Below are positions 32,110-43,014 of a stretch of 64,000 nt of DNA, one piece after another (the first letter of the stretch is position 1; the number at the start of each line of letters is the position of its first letter). Below the pieces are notes generated by a model, which saw nothing but the letters and a program-made list of their open reading frames with translations, searched no databases and had not been told where the DNA came from. The DNA lies in the NCBI GenBank assembly GCA_021234155.1, contig JAJEKV010000070.1, positions 6,273,311-6,337,310 on the forward strand, in the 5' to 3' direction. Source of the DNA: Isoetes taiwanensis (Eukaryota > Streptophyta > Lycopodiopsida > Isoetales > Isoetaceae). The translations under genes were made by a program, and so were the position numbers.

Positions 32110-35052
32110 TCTTATATTATAATGTTTTGGTGTAAGTAGTGAACCGCGCCCTAGATCCTAGGGCCACAAATGACGTGATTACATCGAAGGGTCCAGATTT
32201 AGTTTATTTTTGGCTCGACTCTCTTTTGCCCATTAGGGAAATTTAGTTTATTTTTGGCTCGACTCTCTTTTGCCCATTAGGGATATTTCTTCCAACTTAC
32301 CTTCTAGGGTTTCTTTAGGCAGAGCAGCGGACTTTGAGGTACTCACTGAGATGGATGCGGCCAAAACAGTGTAGTGGTGTTCAAAGCAGTTGAAACAGAG
32401 GGGCACGGTGTAGAAGTATTTGTTGCAATGCTTTTCATTCAAAGCAGTTGAAGCAAAGGGGCACGAAGGGGTCTAGATCAGAAAAAATTGTGGAGAGATC
32501 GGTGCCATAGCAGCATGCAATCATGCCGTGAACTGCATCTCCGAGGTTGGGGATCGGATTTCTTGCTGGAATCTGTAAGTACATGCCATCATACTTTGAT
32601 CTGGTTCTTGCTTTTAGGGTAAAACCGATATGAATGCATAGCCCTGTTTTAGCAAATGCTCAGCTTGCACTTCGCCAGATTTAGATGGCGAAACCCCCTG
32701 ATTTATACTCCAAATGGGTTTCCCATTTTATTTTCTTGCATTCGGGCTTCCTCCCTGCTCTTGCATCCGGCTTTCTTGCATCCGGCTCTGCTTGGCGACC
32801 TCCAGGAAATGACGAAGGAGAGTAAGCATGGTAAATCTGGCACTAGAGCCCAGCTCTTGGCTCTCATTAGAAGTGCGGGCATTGATCTTGCCTCTATCTG
32901 CAAGAAAGAGAATGAAGTATTAGCCCAGCCATTAAAAAGATTTTCGATCCTTACCTGAGAATCCAGCATTGTTAAAGGCGGCGTTGTAGATTGTTGGGGT
33001 TATAATGTGGCGTTACAGTTTCTTATTAAGGTTTTAAACTGGAGTTGTGCCCATTAGCAGAGTTTCTGGAGTTGTCACCAATTTAGGAGCTGGAAGCACG
33101 ATTCAACATCAAGTCTTCAAGGTTTTATTTATTTGCTCTGAAGGGATTGCATGCAGTATTTTTCCCTTCCTCCTTCTTGGTTCTTTAGGTGTTCTATAGA
33201 CAGGACAGTGGATATTGATACAGAAAAAAAGGAAAGGGGTCCGAAGACTATGGCATCTGCATCTAGAGGCTTCTGCTTGCTCAAGGCTTCAGTTGGTACA
33301 TTCAGAGCCTTACTGTGTACATTCACAGTACTTACAATTGGATGTGGAATTCAGCTGTTGCAGCAGCTTGAAGATGAGAAACTTTCTGCAAGAGAGTCTA
33401 CTTCATGAGTGGAAGATAATGAATCTGCCATTAAGGAAGCAGAATGGTAATTGGCCATAGTAACTAAAAATAATTCCTATCAAAGGAGTTAAATTAATAT
33501 CAGATATAGAAAGATGGAAGCTTTGATGCAGTAACATGGCCATCAATACTCAGGTACACTTTCATTCTATACTTGATTGTTGTTCAACATTTAGCAAATT
33601 GTATCTATTTGTAGGAAAGATGGGCAATGACTGAACATTTATAGCTAAGCAACAACTATATGGTAACTACATTCTCAACCTATTAGTCAGCTACTTTTTC
33701 AATTATGTTGGGTTGTAACTGATTATCTTAATGTACATGTATGCAGGGCCCTTTTAGTTTTAATGAGCCCATTCATATTGTACGCTGGAAGCCATTCCTC
33801 TGTTCAGCTTGGCCAGGCTTTTCAATATATATAAAAAGGCAGATTCTCCTTGGTAAACCCTTTTCTCCTGAAGTTTTCTTATTCATTGAAAAGCCATAGA
33901 GAACTCAAATCACATCTTGCAGAGCTGAATGAAGGAGAATGTTTCAAAACGAAAAAAACAAGTTGGATTTAGGCAGGTCAATCTGCAAGTTCCAGAACGT
34001 GTGTGAGTCTTCAAGGATGCGGCAACCTTAATAATAATAAGAGGTGAGCATTTTTTACAATTCAAATCTCATGCATTTTCTTCTCATTTTTCTTTTCAAA
34101 ACTTATGCAGAACAATGTGACTATTTTGCATATTTGAAGGATGGAATAAGATTTTCTGCAACACTGGAAACAGCATACCCATTATTAAAGAGATGTGTCA
34201 ATTTCTACATGAATGGCTGGTTGCATACCCATTATTAAAGAGATGTGTCGAATTTCTACATGAGTGGCTGGTTGCATTACCTGATTTGTCAACCAATATT
34301 CAAAAGGTCTTTGTAACCAATCCATTAGTTTCCCTAGAAAATGTGTTTCGCAACCAAAATGAGAAGCAGGCATCTGTGAGTTATGCAACTGCAGTGGACA
34401 TGGAAATCATTCAAGAAGTTTTTCAGGCAACTATGTCTGCAACTGAAGTATTTTCTTCTTCTTTTTGTCACTCAAATTCTATAACTATGCCATTTTCTCA
34501 TTAGAGTTCATCTTCTATAAAAACAGATTTTCTCATTAGAGTTCATCTTCTATAAATACAGAGTTTACAAGCAGCCATAAACTGCCAGGCACAATACTAA
34601 AGTAATCATTGTTGTGAAGTTTTTTGTCATTGTTTTTGCATGGAATTCCCTTCCCACCTTGATAAGAGTATGGATTACTATCTGGTTCCAACCACAATTT
34701 CTATTATAATTCCTACTAAATCTAACCATGTTAATCATTAGGATATGGAGATCATAATACCTTTTAATATAACAACGAATCTCTCGATGTAGAGTAAAGT
34801 AGGTTGTGCACTATCGCAATACATGATATAGTCATTTTCTCTTGCAACAAAAGTCATACTTTTGAAATGATAATGTCTACAACCATTAATTATTATCCCA
34901 CACTACATTTTCACTATGTTTGTGGGTCATTCCGGGGCCCAAATATAGCTCAGGAACACTGGGCTTGGTTACAAAAGCTACAAAAGTTGGATTATTGACG
35001 CTTTTCTTATTTCTCCCAACTTATGCCCAGCAACGCTGGGCACAATTACTAG
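32110..35052 (+). mobile_element. Helitron with mixed cargo
   Basis: Starts TCTTATATTATAATGTTTTG after an A and ends with hairpin GCCCAGC/GCTGGGC plus CTAG at 35052, before a T. Inside, three pairs of short direct duplications are visible: a 46-base pair at about 32200-32290, a roughly 55-base pair at 34160-34272 (tacccattattaaagagatg) and a pair at 34495-34560. Short open frames such as 32809-32958 (MTKESKHGKSGTRAQLLALI) could be captured exons, but no domain is recognised. No Rep/helicase, so non-autonomous. Confidence 0.85.
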
Positions 35053-35629
35053 TGTGTATATAAGATGCACCTAGAAGTGATTAAGTATCATGTGATTGGG
35101 CCTTGTTGACGAACCTTTGGAGACATCCAAGGGGGATGGACCTGTGGTGCGCGTAGGGGATGCCCTACAATTAGTCGAGCCACATTGGTCTGAGATCTAA
35201 CGACCTCGAATCGGATATAATTCGAGGGTTCTCTTTAAACGGAAATTTCCGTACGGAGATTTACGGAAGGCAGAGGCCGAGATAGGTCCCAATAAAAGTC
35301 GGAGTGGATATCCCACTATGATGGCTCACATGATCTAACCTCTAGGGTGGCCTCCTAGAGGGTGTAACCTCGAGGGTGTATAGTATAGTGTCTTAGAGGT
35401 CTTAGAGGGTTGTTGTGAATGATATGCTTGTGGGGGGTGTTGTGAATGATACATGTGTTGACAATTGAATTTGGGACAACAATGATGGTGAATACATCCG
35501 AATACATCCGGAGACGAGACATGGAACATGGAGGCGCTTTTACATGTATGTATAATCTACATCCAAAATGGTACCATGCATAAAATCCCAAACAACAACT
35601 AAAAAGAAAAAAAAAAGTGAGTGAGTGGT

Positions 35630-35790
35630 GGTAGTAGTGAGATGGGGGCTTCCCCTCGAGAGAGTGAGGTCGATGAGTGATGAGTGAGGTGGGGCGCTTC
35701 CCTCGGCGGGATGAGTGAGGTGAGGTGGGGGCGCCCCCCTCGAGCGGTGAGGATGAGTGAGGGTGGGGGCGCTTCCCCATCAGCCGCTGA
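35630..35790. repeat. GAGTGAGGTGGGGGCGC short tandem repeat
   Basis: Three to four degenerate units of about 40-45 bases with gatgagtgaggtggggcgcttcccctcg. 35053-35629, just before it, holds no recognisable gene; it contains a few small duplications (gaatacatccg twice at 35490-35510). Confidence 0.6.
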
Positions 35791-35829
35791 GGGACTTTGC
35801 AAAGATTAGACTAAGTCCTTAGAGAGGTC

Positions 35830-36610
35830 CTTAAAAAGTGTCCTTAAGAAAATGAACTCCAAACTCCAACTCCAAAAAAAAACAAACTCCGGACTAACTA
35901 TACTATACAACTCAAAAAACGTCAAAAAAGAAAAACAAACAAACCACAAACTCAAAACTCCATTTCTCAAAACTCCATTTCTCTTTGTGGCTTGTTACTA
36001 CATAAACTCAAACTCCACAAACTAAAACTCCACAAACTAAAACTCAAATTCTCTCTTTTTGAAAAAAAACAAACAAACCAAAACTCAAAACTCCATTTCT
36101 CAAAACTCCATTTCTCTTTGTGGCTTGTTACTACATAAACTCAAACTCCACAAACTCAAACTCCACAAACTAAAACTCAAATTCTCTTTTTGTGACTTGT
36201 TACTACACAAACACAAACTCCACAAACTAAAACTCCAATTCTCTATTTTGTGACTTGTTACTACACAAACACAAACTCCACAAACTAAAACTCCAATTCT
36301 CTCTGTGGGTTGTTACTACATAAACTCAAACTTCCAAACTCTAAACTCCACAAACTAAAACTCCAATTCTCTTTGTGGCTTGTTACTATATAAACTCAAA
36401 CTCCACAAACTCAAACTCAAATTCTCTCTTTTATTCTCTCTTTTGTGACTTGTTACTACACAAACACAAACTCCACAAACTAAAACTCTAATTCTCTCTG
36501 TGGCTTGTTACTACATCTACATAAACTCAAACTTCCAAACTCTAAACTCCACAAACTAAAACTCCAATTCTCTTTGTGCTACATAAATTCAAACTTCCAA
36601 TTCAACTCTA
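35830..36610. repeat. AAACTCC / TTGTTACTAC minisatellite
   Basis: AT-rich tandem array. Units of roughly 65-115 bases combine tctctttgtggcttgttact with repeats of aaactccacaaactaaaact. About eight copies of ttgttactac occur from 35992 to 36511. It lies just downstream of the minus-strand Ulp1 gene and contains no gene. Confidence 0.85.
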
Positions 36611-36619
36611 ACTTTGTGT

Positions 36620-37574
36620 TTACAATATATTCAAAATCTGAATAAGCAAGTCATGTCCATAATCTCTAAAAACTTGATTACATATACAAATAATCAAGTA
36701 ATCCCTTATACTAAACACAACCTGTAATGTAAAACATCGGTTTGAATAGTGTAACCAATTCTGTATGGCAGCATCTTCCTCCATGATGATCTTAGCAAAC
36801 ATACAAATATACAATCCACATGAATAACCATTTGATTGGAGAGGATGAGGGCTAAGATGGCACCACCGCAAATTCTCTTTGAATTGGGCTGCTCGTGGGG
36901 AAAGCTTGGCCAAAAAGCTTCTATTAGCTTTGTTATAAGAGAGGAAAGTCAATTCCTACATAATTAAAATAAGTTTACATTTGAATTCACAAATTGACCA
37001 CTTACACCGCTTATAGGTGTCCAATCATACCTTTGACAACCAAGGCTATCAAAGTGCAATATAACTGGATAAGTGTAATTGCTAGGGGCTAAAAGACCCA
37101 ATATCACAGCTGCAGTCCAATGATTCCTATGGCACATAGGAATAATCAAACATGCACAATGGTCCATATCCAATCCCAAAGAACAATTTGGATATAACAA
37201 GTTCTTTTTCATTTTTATATATCCATATATGTTAGTGCATGACATATGTATACTTGTTTTCTTCGTTCCTCATCCAAATGTAGCCACTCATTTCTAAGCA
37301 AAATACACCATTTCTAAGCAAAATACACCATGCTATAAAGAGATCACAACAGAAAGTACAATCCTAGGTATACAACAATTTACCTCATGAACAGATCAAT
37401 GATCGTATTATTAAGCCATCGTGTCTCATTGTCCAGAATGTCTACGTCTGTGCTCGTTATAGTGATTGGGTTGGACTCGGCGCAATACACCATGGGTAGA
37501 AAGTTGTCGAGCAATTCTACTAGGGATCTGCTCCTCTTCCTCAATCTGTTATTAAGGTAAATAATACAATCCAA
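36620..37574 (-). CDS. Ulp1/SENP-type (C48) cysteine protease exons
   Basis: Three exons on minus. 37574-37382 ends TRWLNNTIIDLFM, the usual entry strand of the domain, with a GTAAAT donor. 37270-37005 contains CLIIPMCHRNHWTAAVIL and VILHFDSLGCQRYDW. 36960-36640 contains AAQFKENLRWCHLSPHPLQS and NGYSCGLYICMFAKI. The catalytic set is complete: His of NHW, Asp of FDS, Gln of PLQS and Cys of YSCG. The fold cleaves SUMO or related conjugates. Ulp1-like domains are often carried by plant Mutator- and CACTA-type transposons, where their role is unclear. The preserved catalytic residues and matching splice borders suggest this part was recently functional. It is probably the C-terminal domain of a gene that also carries the RING and coiled coil upstream. 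Confidence 0.82.
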
Positions 37575-37729
37575 GGAAACAAATGCATTTTAACACATTT
37601 AGATTTCAAAGTAGATTTCAGATATCTTACACAATGTTTTGTAACAAATTAGATCTAAAATAGTTTATAGATTCTAGTAATAATCAAATCTTGTTCTTCT
37701 TCTTCATAGCCACAATAATATTAGAACTA

Positions 37730-38417
37730 TCAAAGGAATAATAAAATTAGTATCTTAAACCAACCAGATATGAAATCTTTGACTTCTACTACAAAAAGTG
37801 GTTTTTTTAATGCAACGAACTTCTCCTCATTGTCGAAGCTAGAAAGCGGTTTTTCAGATGCGGTGGACTCCGTTTGCTTGGTAGAGCTAGAGGGTTTATT
37901 GAGCTTATCCTCCTTGTTGAAGCTAGAAAGTGGGTTTTCGGATGCGGTGGAAACTTCCTGCTTGGTAAAGCTAGAAGGGCTAGGAGGTCCAAATAGAGAA
38001 GGTTCATTGTAGCTTTTGGAGACATCTACAGACTTGACGATAAATTTGGAAGCATCAAAGATATGCTTTGACTTTGACTCTTCATTTAGATTTGACTGCA
38101 ATTTGAAGCCCTCACAGCACTTGACTCTTCATTTAGATTTGATGCAGTTTGAAGCCCCGCATGCGAAAGATACAAGAAGAATGAAAAATAACATAAGTTA
38201 TTCTAATACAAACTATTAACTTTTACATTACCTTGTTTCTCACTTTCTCAGATTGTCCAGTGTGCTCTTCTTTCTCAATTTCAGGTTGTGTTGCATTCTC
38301 CACTTGGATCTTTTGCTCTTCTATCTGTGAGAATAGATATCCCTTATCTCTACTTGTGCTTGCATATGTGGGATTCATATGGACATCTAAAAGGACAACC
38401 AACAAAACCATCAACAT
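37730..38417 (-). CDS. Linker exons of the RING/Ulp1 gene, with a 27-residue internal repeat
   Basis: The exon at about 38393-38230 reads VHMNPTYASTSRDKGYLFSQ then IEEQKIQVENATQPEIEKEE. The exon at about 38101-37770 contains two copies of a Ser/Lys/Glu-rich unit (SSFTKQEVSTASENPLSSFN and SSSTKQTESTASEKPLSSFD). No domain is known; it is most likely a flexible linker between the RING finger and the protease. Confidence 0.5.
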
Positions 38418-38460
38418 TAAATGATGTTAAGAAGTTGATTGCTTAACCACTTATACATAC

Positions 38461-39223
38461 CATATGAGTGTACAACTTTCTTCACGCCAAATGCAGCAAT
38501 CCAAGTGGCAGATATGATCTGGTTACAATCTGGGCTACAACACTTATCCCTATAACTGAAAACAAGAAATTATACACATCAATTTAAAGAGCTTAATGAT
38601 CAAAATATAACTATTGTTAAGATCAAAATTTACTTTTGCTCATACCTTAATAATGAGGCCAAACATTGAATATGGTAAAGATGGTTACACTCTGTAGTAA
38701 CAAAGGGCAGTGGCTTCCCATCATATTCCAAGAATCTTCTACAATAGGGACATACACGTTCAGGTGAGTCTGATAGGAAATTTGTTTCTATAGACTCGGG
38801 TAGATAAGGATCTAGTTTAATCCCGTTCTCAAGGACATTGCAACCTTCAATAAGCCTTTCAAGACACGGTCTGAGTTTTGCAATCTCATCATTGTCCCCT
38901 TGCCTCCTCTTCTCAATAGCATCAAGATCTTCCTCTACAACAACCAATGATGCCACAACTTTAACTACCTCGGCTTCCTTCATATCTACCACCACAATTT
39001 GCACACCGCAAAATGCTTCCTTTGTCATTCCTTGCATCAAGCATTTGATGTCTACAATTTCTTGCATATAATGCTCCTTCTTCTCCCTCAATGATTTGAA
39101 GGTTTTCTTCAACTCTTTCCATTTGTTATATGACTGTAGTAGCCTACAATCAACCTCTTTCACCTTCAATTCAATGGACTCCTTCCATTTTGTCATCACC
39201 CGTAAGGAATCAGAATGAAACAA
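38461..39223 (-). CDS. Coiled coil and RING-type zinc finger exons
   Basis: The long exon 39223-38646 starts with a helical, Lys/Glu-rich coiled coil (WKELKKTFKSLREKKEHYMQ) and ends with the first half of a RING: CPYC, then ECNHLYHIQCLASLL. A GTATGA donor is followed by a TTTTCAG acceptor at about 38568. The next exon gives YRDKCCSPDCNQIISATWIA, supplying the last Cys pair. The pattern C-x2-C ... C-x-H-x2-H-x2-C ... C-x3-C fits a RING-H2-like finger, a domain typical of ubiquitin or SUMO E3 ligases. That the cysteine pairs join only after splicing supports a genuine gene. If it is one protein with the Ulp1 exons, it would combine a ligase-like finger with a deconjugating protease. Confidence 0.65.
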
Positions 39224-39349
39224 TTCAAGAAATTAGTTACTGGGGATACAAGTATATTCCACAATCTAAAGAAACTTTATTAAAGGCTCAATCCACAATC
39301 TATATTCCACTCACTATAATTCAGGGTCCAATCTATAAAATATAATCCA

Positions 39350-39760
39350 CAAAGCACAAAGTATAAATCCTTAACCACAATTTAACCATCACAAATGCAA
39401 AACCACAAACCAAAGACAAATGCAAAACCACAAACCACAAAACACAATATAAAATTCCCCAATCCACAAACCAAAACATGCAACCACAAACCACAAACTA
39501 CGTAAACACAATATAAAATTCACTCAATCCACAAACTAAGACACCCAACTCATAAACCAAATCCATTAACCCCAAACCACAAATCATAAAACCACAAACA
39601 ACAAATCCAAATATATAAACTACAATCTAAATTCACAAACTCTAAATCACAATTATATACTACAAATAATATAAATTCACAACTCCAATTTAAGAACTCC
39701 AAACCACAATTCTACTAAAGAACTACAATTTAAGAACTGACAAAAACTATCACAAAAACT
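39350..39760 (-). repeat. AACCACAAA-rich intron repeat
   Basis: Degenerate tandem ccacaaaccacaaa sequence. On minus it reads TTTGTGGTT, the same motif as the transposase intron at 29264-29690. It separates GFKAKLEMQKGDFTFGHS (39900-39845) from the coiled-coil exon. Confidence 0.7.
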
Positions 39761-39839
39761 ATGACCACAATAACCGAAAAGGTTAGGCTATGAACAAACC
39801 AATGATTATTAAGACTCTACAATGTTTATCAAAAAGTAC

Positions 39840-40495
39840 TTACTATCGAATGTCCAAAGGTAAAATCTCCTTTTTGCATCTCCAACTTTGCTTTGAAACC
39901 ACCCACATTGTGTTATGTAAGCTCATTTGACAAAATGCAAATTAAACAAAATAAAAACTACAACTTGTATTACCATATTTTACGTCTCTTAGACTCCACG
40001 GTTTTAGAATATGATGAAGCCAATCGTGGTTCAAGATGCCCTGAATCTTGTATAGGTTTCATTGCTTTTCTAGTCCCACTATCTTCTTGGATGGGTATAT
40101 TATCTTCTTCTAGCATTGAAGACCTCTTTTTTTGAAGCATGCTTATAAAAACTCAACCAATCTATATCCTTACCTTTAACATCATGCAAAAAACCATGCT
40201 ACACCATAACTTGACTAACCTACCCATTTTGAACATGACTCCTTTCCTCATAGATTGCCCTATAAATGCTCAGAAAAGCCTCTTTCTTTTCTTTTTTCAG
40301 AGCCCTCAATCTATAGGATTGTTTATTCTCCACCTTTGGTCCCCAATACTTGTGCATCTCTAATGGATCCACAAACTTTTCCTCATGTTTTAATAAATCC
40401 CCATATGATAATCCACTATCATTCAAGACATTTTTTCCATTTCTACAACCATGAAATTTAAGAGACCAAGGATTGAACCAACTCCACAAGGTCAA
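39840..40495 (-). CDS. Upstream exons of the RING/Ulp1 gene
   Basis: Minus-strand exon-like stretches: about 40440-40220 (NVLNDSGLSYGDLLKHEEKF, then KYWGPKVENKQSYRLRALKK and AFLSIYRAIYEERSHVQNG); about 40140-39975 (KKRSSMLEEDNIPIQEDSGT, KTVESKRRKIW, with a GTAATA donor); and 39900-39845 (KAKLEMQKGDFTFGHS). No domain is recognised. 40500-40830 holds only repeats of ctatgatccacaag. Confidence 0.45.
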
Positions 40496-40979
40496 AAATC
40501 AATCAAAATTGGCACTACATACAACAAAAGCTTTGCCACAAGTTCTAGCTATGATCCGACAATCTTTATGCTATGATCCACAAGCTATGATCCACAAGAT
40601 CCGGGCATGTGCTTCCATAATCTCTAGTTAGGTCTTTTCACAAGGTCAAAAATCAATGGAAACAAAATCGGCCTTTGCATATATAGCAAAGCTTTTCCCA
40701 AAAGCTTTTCCCATGATTTGGCAAGCTATGATCCGCCAATCTCTGTTTGGTGGCTATGATCCACAAGATCTGTTTGGCTATGATCCATAAGCTACGATCC
40801 ACAAGATCTGGCTATTCTTCGGCGGTCTCTATTTAGGTCTTTTTGGTGTTTTTGGTTATTTTTTGGCGGTCCACGTTATTTTGGTCTCCGTGGCATTTGG
40901 CTTGTGTGGCAAATTCAAAAAGTCCTATTCTCAAGAAAGATATCATGCCAAAGAGAGGGAATTTTATTTTTGCACTATC

Positions 40980-41754
40980 ATAAATGCTAAATGATTTGAA
41001 TTTTTGTGTGTACAAACCACAATCTTGAACTATGTTTTGGACTATTTTTGTGGTGCAAAAATGAGCAAAATTGAGACACCATACCATGAATCCACCCGCA
41101 TACAAAACATCCACATCATTTTCAGCTTCAACACGAGAGGCAATATGATCTGTGGGCTCCAAACTTTTTAGAGACCATTCTCCACAATGTTTAATGTTCT
41201 CACAATTCAACCAATTGAAGTTAATGCAAGCATCACAAAAGCACGAGAGTGGTCTGCATAGCAACTTTGTTGGATCTGCTGGGTTTATAGTTGACACAGA
41301 ATGTATCTGCTGAGTACCAGGTAAAGTCTTGCAATTGAATGCTTGCTGCCTGTTCACATTTGTTTTTCCAACCTCCCAAAATACCCTTTCACAATCCGAT
41401 TCCTTGGCCCTTAAAACTGCACAAGCTTTGGATAAATTTGGATAAATTTGCAGCTTTGGATAAATTTGCAGCTTTGGATAAATTTCTTGGCTGTATCTTT
41501 AGCAATTTTGAAGAAACATTCTTGTTTATATCTCCTTTTTTTCCAACAATCATTGACAACAGTGAATGTTTTGCAGCCAATTTATCTTTGCTATTAGCAG
41601 ACTTTACTTCTTGAAGCCCATCTTTCAAGTTTCTGATCATTGATTTCATAACAATAACTTCGGAAGGATTTCCAATTACGGTTTGAAAAATGAAAAAAAA
41701 GCACGTCATCTTGCAACAAACGATCACAAAAACTAATCTTTGATCACGGGCCAA
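40980..41754 (-). pseudogene. Remnant of a second DDE transposase copy lacking its core
   Basis: Minus 41754-41389 reads VIVMKSMIRNLKDGLQEVKS then KDKLAAKHSLLSMIVGKKGD, resembling the N-terminal region of the transposase family. It contains three near copies of an 18-base unit (NLSKAANLSKAANLSKF). 41357-40980 reads RPLSCFCDACINFNWLNCEN then IKHCGEWSLKSL, the late Cys motif of the same family. The catalytic middle is absent, so this is an internally deleted relative of the plus-strand gene. 41760-42120 holds no clear gene. Confidence 0.5.
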
Positions 41755-42184
41755 GCGTTTGCCCGAATCGAGGGATGCAATCCACCCGACCTGTCAACAC
41801 GCTTCTTTATTTGTTTTGTGGCATAACACCGCCAATGTCGGCATACTTGGCGCTTTAGAACCATCACTTCCATTGGAATTCTCACCCTCCATGAACAGAT
41901 TGAAATTGATTTGTATTTCTTGTAGATTCAATTGGCATGTGTTTGCTTACGAATTCGCTTCGGTGTTAGATCCTGTGAAAGGGGGAATTTCGGAAGGGAG
42001 GGACGGATCCATTCGAATTGGTTCTTGGTTGGTTGGTTTAACCAAGAATTTCGGGGAATGTCAGGGATGATCTTGCAATCATTGCATATCTGACACAAAA
42101 CGACAAACCATTGTATCTTGATGTACATCTAAAATGTACCCCAAAAAAGCACAAATTCGTCCTTCAATTCAGTACGATGTACGT

Positions 42185-42210
42185 ACACCCTTTCATGCTT
42201 TTACCCTATA
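42185..42210 (-). repeat. Right terminal inverted repeat of the giant transposon
   Basis: Exact reverse complement of 27-52. GTACAT copies lie at 42122-42186 just inside. The sequence outside (ATACGTCAAA) does not match the left flank beyond the shared TATA. Confidence 0.75.
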
Positions 42211-42236
42211 ATACGTCAAAAATATGGCAAAAAACA

Positions 42237-42470
42237 TTTTCGGCACCGAAGTTTCACTTATAAAAAATATTTTCGCATTATTGAAACTGAAGTTTCGCTT
42301 ACGTGAAATCCAGAAATTTTCCGTAAGCGAAACTTTAATTTCGCTTATGCAAAAAAAAATTCGCGTAAAGGAAACTGAAATTTTGCTTGCGTCGCTTCGC
42401 TTATGCGAAAAGTTTTTCGCGTAAGCGAAATTAAAGTTTTGCTTACGCAAAAAATTGCAAAGCGATTTAG
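42237..42470. repeat. Cluster of TTTCGCTTACG inverted repeats
   Basis: At least eight alternating copies of GTTTCGCTTACG-like and CGTAAGCGAAAC-like sequence in both orientations, able to form several stems. It lies immediately outside the right terminal repeat. 42480-43010 holds no recognisable gene. Confidence 0.7.
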
Positions 42471-43014
42471 GGCATTTTGTAAGGAAAAAAAAGTTTTTGC
42501 GCCACTGTTTGGTCTATTTTGAGCAGGTGTAATATTGTATATAAGGAAAACGTGTTTAGCCGTAGAATTTACCTCGAACGTTGACTACCAAGTTGAGTCA
42601 AATATACTCCTTGGGAAACAGTGAGCCTTTGAGGTGTGGGTTGTGTTCGGGGCCTGAGGCCAGAATATGTGAAGTGAGATCATTCCTTCCCAGTGTTTTC
42701 CGATCTTGGGTTCCTACCCTGTTCTCTAGAGACCTATAGGTTCTTGTCCTTTCCTCCTTACGTTCGAACGAAAGATTGATGTAACATATGCATAGTGAGC
42801 TTGCTCCTTCGCACATATACATGTCGACCTTTAGTTCGGACGATGAAGGAGTCTTTATAATAGCAGAGCAGACATAGTAATTTTAAATAGCAGCAGGAAC
42901 GGAAGCTGATCATGCATGTACATCAGGCGGCGCCGGTGGTCGTGCATCATCATCTAGAGGTTGTGGGGGGGCTACGATGGTCATGGCGGGGTCCTTTGGG
43001 GTTGCAGCACGTGG

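Larger units (their letters stand above)
27..42210. mobile_element. Candidate giant TIR DNA transposon (about 17.5 kb core, expanded by nested insertions)
   Basis: Seen: bases 27-52 and 42185-42210 are perfect 26-bp inverted repeats, and GTACAT-rich DNA lies just inside both ends. If the palindromic TATA at each edge is the target duplication, the terminal repeat itself starts GGGTAAAAGC. Between them lie a decayed multi-exon plus-strand gene, a DDE-type transposase gene on plus, a RING/Ulp1 gene on minus and transposase remnants on minus. Subtracting the Ty3 element (5292-27040 plus one GTTGA copy) and the Helitron (32110-35052) leaves about 17.5 kb. A chance 26-bp inverted match is very unlikely, but two separate related elements each contributing one end is a possible alternative. 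Superfamily is not certain; a 4-bp target duplication and this transposase type make a Sola-like element one option, which I could not test. Confidence 0.6.

Noticed and set aside
35830-36610. CRISPR-like array
   Set aside because: Units are degenerate, AT-rich and of variable length without unique spacers, and the context is a plant genome.
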